A DNA stretch of 10,765 nucleotides from Planctomycetaceae bacterium. GTDB lineage: Bacteria; Planctomycetota; Planctomycetia; Pirellulales; Pirellulaceae. The stretch is taken from NCBI GenBank assembly GCA_002685655.1, contig NYXM01000146.1, positions 1 through 10,765 on the forward strand. Reading direction: 5' to 3'. Both the position numbers and the translations under genes were made by a program. Below the pieces are notes generated by a model. The model searched no databases, was not told the origin of the DNA, and saw nothing but the letters and a program-made list of their open reading frames with translations. Positions 7,553 to 10,765 of this stretch are shown one piece after another. Numbering within the stretch: the stretch's first letter is position 1; each line of letters opens with the position of its first letter.

Positions 7553-8083
7553 TCAGATGCCCTCCGCCACAGCTCTTTTCTCAATGCACTCGCGAAGCCG
7601 TTGGCGAATGCGTTGAAGGGCTTTCCTGACCGCGGTGTTCGCCATACCGATGGCTTGACTGATCGCTGCGGGCTTGAGCCCCTTCTGATAGCGTAGTTCA
7701 CATAATTCACGTCCGCGACCGTCCAATTTGCGGATACAGTCCTGCAGGAAGTCGAGTTCGCGAGATTCCGCGGCGGAAACACCCGCAAATGCGACTTCCA
7801 GGCATTCGACGGTGCCCTGATCGAAGACCAGTCGATCGCGCCGATGACGACGAAGATAGAGTCCGACTTGATTTCGCGCAACTCCCATCGCCCACGCGAT
7901 AAAGGGTCTATCAGAATCGTAGGAGTCAAACGACTCGAAGACCGCCACAGCAATGTCCTGCACGATATCGTCTCGATCGCTGAAATCACGGACGACCGAC
8001 GTCACAAATGCCGATACCGTAGGCTGTGCCGACGCCCAATGCCGTGCCAGTTTTCGAGTTGATTCATCCACGATTTGCTCCAA
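7553..8083 (-). CDS. ECF-type RNA polymerase sigma factor (Rhodopirellula/Verrucomicrobium type)
   Basis: This gene encodes 176 residues that direct RNA polymerase to specific promoters. Region 2 lies at about residues 17-83, with DRDDIVQDIAVAVFESF and the helix PFIAWAMGVARNQVGLYLRR. Region 4 lies at about 110-165, with the helix-turn-helix GLKPAAISQAIGMANTAVRKAL. The length and two-region layout fit the ECF class. The start is TTG at 8083, with AGGG (8090-8093) 6 nt upstream; a GTG at 8071 with GGAG in front is the alternative. No good ATG is available in frame. The gene is the first of a two-gene unit with fecR, 2 nt apart. Its upstream element is repeated before the surface-protein gene, which suggests autoregulation and one clear local target. 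Confidence 0.93.
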   Translation of the reverse strand: MEQIVDESTRKLARHWASAQPTVSAFVTSVVRDFSDRDDIVQDIAVAVFESFDSYDSDRPFIAWAMGVARNQVGLYLRRHRRDRLVFDQGTVECLEVAFAGVSAAESRELDFLQDCIRKLDGRGRELCELRYQKGLKPAAISQAIGMANTAVRKALQRIRQRLRECIEKRAVAEGI

Positions 8084-8136
8084 GTCACACCCTGCTATCG
8101 AACACTTATCCGCGACAACGTTTTTGTGACAGAAAA
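8080..8136 (-). promoter_or_regulatory. Putative autoregulated ECF promoter of the sigma-fecR unit
   Basis: On the minus strand TGTCAC (8126-8131), 15 nt, then GATAAG (8105-8110) form candidate -35 and -10 boxes. Transcription would start near 8098, giving a leader of only about 15 nt before the TTG start. The same spacing and 49 of 57 bases recur at 5908-5964 upstream of the surface-protein gene. ECF sigma factors commonly transcribe their own genes, which fits. The box assignment is inferred from conservation alone. Confidence 0.72.
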
Positions 8137-8262
8137 TTGACTAGACTGTTGGAAATGGCCTTTCGCTTGTCTAATACCAGACTACTCCACCCGCCATTTC
8201 GGTGGTCTGCCAGGGACACGAAGATACGGTACGCTTTGCGGGATAAATCCGGGGACACAGAC

Positions 8263-8409
8263 TTCCAAATCGAACAACTTCGGCTCAGCGATCGCTTCCT
8301 GGAGTCGTCCGTAACATCCCAGGTCACCGGGGCGTGCCGAGCGCGGCAACACGAGTTTCCACTTCCCGCTGCGCACGGCCAACAGGTGGTTCAAGTAAGC
8401 CGCTACTGC
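8263..8409 (-). pseudogene. Remnant of the C-terminal region of a sulfatase
   Basis: About 49 residues in one minus-strand frame read like the late part of a planctomycete arylsulfatase: YLNHL, then AVRSGKWKLVLPR, then a short linker and EPKLFDLE. In that family the A(V)RxGKWKL strand and the (L/F)YDLE motif lie close together near the C-terminus. After LFDLE the match stops, and the expected continuation (xGExxNVA) is missing. The other end stops where the 78-bp inverted repeat begins at 8421. No catalytic part (CxPxR) is present, so this is a dead fragment. Insertion of the neighbouring integrase element could have cut it. Confidence 0.5.
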
Positions 8410-8420
8410 GGCGGTTGAAA

Positions 8421-8498
8421 ATGTGAGGGATCTTTGAAGCGTAAGGCATTCGTCGTGAATGCCAGCTCTTGCACGCTTTTTGGAAAGGTCCCTCACAT
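8421..8498. repeat. 78-bp nested inverted repeat at the start of the integrase fragment
   Basis: The outer arms ATGTGAGGGATCTTT (8421-8435) and AAAGGTCCCTCACAT (8484-8498) pair at 14 of 15 positions, and the odd one is a G-U in RNA. Inside are AGCGT/ACGCT (8438-8442 with 8473-8477) and a perfect GGCATTC/GAATGCC stem (8445-8451 with 8457-8463) with a 5-nt loop. The 3' outer arm holds the AAAGG ribosome binding site and the first two bases of the integrase ATG at 8497. It could be an element end or recombination site. In read-through RNA it would hide the integrase start. Confidence 0.7.
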
Positions 8499-8709
8499 GG
8501 CCAAGTCTAACCAAAAACCCACCGCGAAGTCCACTTCGCCCTTTTTCTCGCAGAAGCTGTATCAACGCATGAGTGATGATCTGCATCTGACCGGGAAAGC
8601 GGACAGAACACGAAATGGTTACCTGCGCGAGATTCGGAAACTGGCGGAGTACTGTCGCCGGTGCCCTGACGAGATCACCGAAGATCAAGTGCGAAGTCGA
8701 CGTTCGTGA
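8497..8709 (+). pseudogene. Truncated tyrosine recombinase/integrase (N-terminal domain only)
   Basis: The frame encodes 70 residues from MAKSNQKPTAK to a TGA at 8707-8709. Residues about 14-66 (FFSQKLYQRMSDDLHL, then KADRTRNGYLREIRKLAEYC, then PDEITEDQVR) match the N-terminal SAM-like core-binding domain of tyrosine recombinases. The whole catalytic domain with its R-H-R-Y residues is absent. Just past the break, in another frame from 8703, FHCLKNSRSWATL resembles the next expected segment (FxxLKNxRxWS), so a frameshift followed by truncation near 8753 is likely. The ATG at 8497 has AAAGG 8 nt upstream, inside the inverted repeat. The fragment cannot recombine DNA and marks a former mobile element. 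Confidence 0.7.
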
Positions 8710-8745
8710 AGTCATTCCACTGCTTGAAGAATAGCCGCTCGTGGG

Positions 8746-8928
8746 CTACCCTCGTTCCTTCACGGACCGCCAATCCTCTTTGGTGGCACTTTCGACCGCG
8801 TGCGTCACGGAGTAGGTCACGATTCCTTTGGCCCGCACCGACGAGAGGCACAGGAACCTGAATCCAACGAGTACCTTCGGCTAGATTTCGGATACACTTC
8901 GTTTAGCTGTTTCTTGATGATTCGCCAT
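8746..8928 (-). pseudogene. Unrecognised small reading frame interrupted by an in-frame TAG
   Basis: From an ATG at 8928 one minus-strand frame reads 15 codons, meets TAG at 8881-8883, then continues for 44 codons to TAG at 8746-8748 (ending HAVESATKEDWRSVKERG). The second part has mostly G or C at third codon positions, as in the confident genes here, and an ordinary protein composition. I recognise no family. It could be the decayed C-terminus of a lost gene, a small gene with a nonsense mutation, or chance. It overlaps the possible out-of-frame end of the integrase fragment on the opposite strand. Confidence 0.3.
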
Positions 8929-9021
8929 TCAAGTGACTACCCTTTGACCCCCGATTGATCCGGGCCTTGGGTCGCACTCCGCCTGTCGCGGTTGTCCGCA
9001 GCGAACCTCGTAGCTTGGCCC
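8929..9021. other. Short stretch with no recognisable feature
   Basis: This stretch lies between the small interrupted frame and the stop of the DUF2330 gene. I see no gene and no convincing terminator in it. Together with 8710-8928 it makes about 310 bp without an intact gene. Confidence 0.4.
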
Positions 9022-10500
9022 TCATCCCCAAAACCAATACACCACGAGAAACAAGAGCGTGAGCACTACCCACACCACCAGGTCTTTCCTGGACGCCGGC
9101 GTTTTAGCTCGGCGCGCAGAGCGTCCGTATTTCGATGTTAAGTAAACCTTCATGAATACCAGTCCAACAATGGCCAATGCTAAGGCAATAAAAATCATCG
9201 CGGGCGGCCAAGTGCTCGGGTCGGAAAGATCGTAGCCGGATTGCCATCTTAATAATCCGTTGAGGAGTCCGAAGACGAAAACGCCGACCGCCCCGAGAAA
9301 CAAAAACCTACGAAATTTCGCTTTCGAAATATTCTTCAGCTCTTTGAGAAGGGGGTCATCATCGTTGTGCGGTTCGCTGGGCATGGGGGTCATGGGCTTT
9401 TTGCTGGGTTTCCTGTTGCGTCGCCGCAAAAACCACAACAACGCTGCAGACCAGAAGATCAACGGGGTCACGATCGTGGCGGCCAACATCGCGCCGCGCC
9501 AGCCGGGAAAGTACTTGTCCCGTGTCATGATGCGAACTTGCGGAGGTCGCCGGACCGTCCCTTGGTTTGGCGCCGGATGGAAGTAAAGCTCGTCGATGCC
9601 GGCGCGCGGAAACGAGCGATCTTCGAACTCCGTCAGACGCTCGGGGAGCGTGTCTGCATCAACCGCTACGGCGTTAGCCAAGGATCGCAGGGCAGGATCA
9701 CGCATGGTCCCGGACGAGACGGTGCGCGCGTTCCATTGCTGTTCGGTGCCGATTCGGCCTTCATAGCGCTGATCGGCCAACAGGAAAACTCTTAACAGAC
9801 GGCTCCCGGACGCCGGCTTCGCGCCGTCGTTGGCCGGTTCTCGATACGGATAGAAGGGCTGCTCGGACTGAAACGACATCCGCACGCCCTTGGAGGAAAG
9901 CCGGGAAGTGCGTTGGTTCTTGGGTAGCTTGAAAGCCGTGATGATCCACTCTTGCTCTGTGTAGATCTGCAGCCAGTCCTCCAACGCGTCGCTCGTTTCG
10001 TAGTCACGTTGGTCAAGCCACTCTCTCAATGCCGCAGGATTCTCCGCGCGCAAGACGGCCGCTTCATAGCCGGCCACGTTGTACTCGCCCAGGACTTCGA
10101 CAGGACTGGCAACTCCTGACGGCATTGCCCGAAGCGCTCCCGAAGATCGCCAGGGGCCGAGCCCGTATCGTGTGACGTATTTGATCTCTTTCGCGACGGG
10201 AGGTCGCGTTTGCCGCTGCAGGATGCGGGCAATGCCGGCCGCATCCACCTCGGTCAAGGTCGGTTCCGAGGGCGTCGGCACGAGGAAACCGATGTCTGGC
10301 GCTTCGGTCCTGAAGTTGGCCACGCGAATGAAATGCTCGACCTTCGTTTTCGGGTCCCACACGATCAGGGCAAACTCGTTCTGGATCGTGACGTCATAGC
10401 CGTGCGGCGGAGCCGGGGCACAACCCGTGGCGGGCTCGTGACGCGGGAGGCACAACAACAGCGCGATCGAGACGATTACGACGACGATCTTGCACTTCAT
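9022..10500 (-). CDS. DUF2330 protein: secreted domain with four C-terminal membrane helices
   Basis: This gene encodes 492 residues. The start is ATG at 10500, with GGGAG (10511-10515) 10 nt upstream; it begins with a signal peptide (MKCKIVVVIVSIALLL). The frame is open further upstream, but that extension has no coding character. After the signal comes GCAPAPP, then ALIVWDPKTKVEHFIRVANF and APDIGFLVPTPSEPTL, the pattern of the DUF2330 family (cysteine after the signal, ALIVWD, GxLVPTP). The DUF2330 domain probably fills about residues 26-330. Four hydrophobic segments follow at about 337-358, 398-421, 435-454 and 473-492, with a charged linker (365-397) between the first two. The family has no known biochemical role; location outside the cytoplasm with a membrane anchor is inferred. 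It is separated from the sigma-factor unit by the remnant region and is probably unrelated to it. Confidence 0.85.
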   Translation of the reverse strand: MKCKIVVVIVSIALLLCLPRHEPATGCAPAPPHGYDVTIQNEFALIVWDPKTKVEHFIRVANFRTEAPDIGFLVPTPSEPTLTEVDAAGIARILQRQTRPPVAKEIKYVTRYGLGPWRSSGALRAMPSGVASPVEVLGEYNVAGYEAAVLRAENPAALREWLDQRDYETSDALEDWLQIYTEQEWIITAFKLPKNQRTSRLSSKGVRMSFQSEQPFYPYREPANDGAKPASGSRLLRVFLLADQRYEGRIGTEQQWNARTVSSGTMRDPALRSLANAVAVDADTLPERLTEFEDRSFPRAGIDELYFHPAPNQGTVRRPPQVRIMTRDKYFPGWRGAMLAATIVTPLIFWSAALLWFLRRRNRKPSKKPMTPMPSEPHNDDDPLLKELKNISKAKFRRFLFLGAVGVFVFGLLNGLLRWQSGYDLSDPSTWPPAMIFIALALAIVGLVFMKVYLTSKYGRSARRAKTPASRKDLVVWVVLTLLFLVVYWFWG

Positions 10501-10574
10501 TTCTCGGGCGCTCCCGTTGGTGGATCGGTCTGCGTACCGCGGTGGCTTGTTGATAGTCCATTCTTGATAAATAG

Positions 10575-10610
10575 GCAATATCTCCGGCCGGACAGCAGTC
10601 AGGATATTGC
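10575..10610. repeat. Nested palindromes upstream of the DUF2330 gene
   Basis: GCAATATC (10575-10582) and GATATTGC (10603-10610) are perfect inverted repeats with a 20-bp spacer. The spacer begins with the 10-bp palindrome TCCGGCCGGA (10583-10592). The centre lies about 90 bp before the ATG at 10500. It may be an operator or a structured leader of the DUF2330 gene. No promoter boxes are clear enough to place it relative to a start of transcription. Confidence 0.4.
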
Positions 10611-10765
10611 GCACGCTCGACGCGGATTTTTCACATCAGTGGTTTTGGGACGGTCGAGAGCATGTTGATACGTGTTCCCCGTCAAACCAACGGACGACCA
10701 GACGTGATACGGTTCGATTCTTCAAAGGAAAAGCACGTCGACGGGATCGTGGCCACGCTAACCGA
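10611..10765. other. Right edge, no recognisable feature
   Basis: I see no supported gene or RNA in the last 155 bases. Open frames here are short extensions antisense to or upstream of the DUF2330 gene. The region may hold its promoter or the end of a gene beyond the window. Confidence 0.4.

Noticed and set aside
7074..7616. 180-codon plus-strand open frame opposite fecR
   Set aside because: It lies antisense to the well-supported fecR and sigma genes and has no recognisable domain or start signal.
8421..8498. Integron-type attC site
   Set aside because: The paired core boxes expected of attC (RYYYAAC and GTTRRRY) are not present, and the structure overlaps an integrase start codon rather than a cassette end.
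8182..8715. 177-codon minus-strand open frame taken as one intact gene
   Set aside because: Its first half is antisense to the integrase domain and crosses the inverted repeat. Only the segment at 8263-8409 resembles a real protein (sulfatase).

Overview
The window looks like chromosomal DNA of a planctomycete, probably a Pirellulales/Rhodopirellula-type organism. The grounds are a giant dockerin and PKD surface protein with the planctomycete N-terminal motif (ERLELRQMLAGD), an ECF sigma factor of the Rhodopirellula/Verrucomicrobium type next to a FecR-type anti-sigma protein, and a sulfatase remnant. The family calls come from reading the translated sequences, not from searches.

Layout. 1-720: an unassigned edge, then a plus-strand DUF5658-like membrane protein. 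811-5766 (minus): a 1651-residue modular surface protein with two Lcl_C/DUF1566 domains, PKD, Calx-beta, an FN3-like domain, a complete calcineurin-like phosphoesterase, three near-identical PKD repeats, a cadherin-like Ig domain and a dockerin. 5767-6164: a regulatory gap holding a promoter element, a possible leader ORF and hairpins. 6165-7550 (minus): a FecR-like anti-sigma protein with an extra C-terminal domain. 7553-8083 (minus): an ECF sigma factor. 8137-9021: a gene graveyard with a sulfatase C-terminus (minus), a 78-bp nested inverted repeat, an integrase N-terminus (plus) and a small stop-interrupted reading frame (minus). 9022-10500 (minus): a secreted, membrane-anchored DUF2330 protein. 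10501-10765: its upstream region, with nested palindromes and no gene.

How the parts may work together. The sigma gene and the surface-protein gene are each preceded by the same 57-bp element, with 49 of 57 positions identical and no gaps. Read on the minus strand it contains TGTCAC-N15-GATAAG followed by a conserved leader ending in GACTTGG. The simplest reading is an autoregulated circuit: the ECF sigma factor transcribes its own sigma-fecR operon and, from a second copy of the promoter, the giant phosphoesterase, with the membrane FecR protein holding the sigma factor in check. This promoter pair and three-gene cassette is the best candidate for a new system here. It is an inference from sequence and has not been tested.
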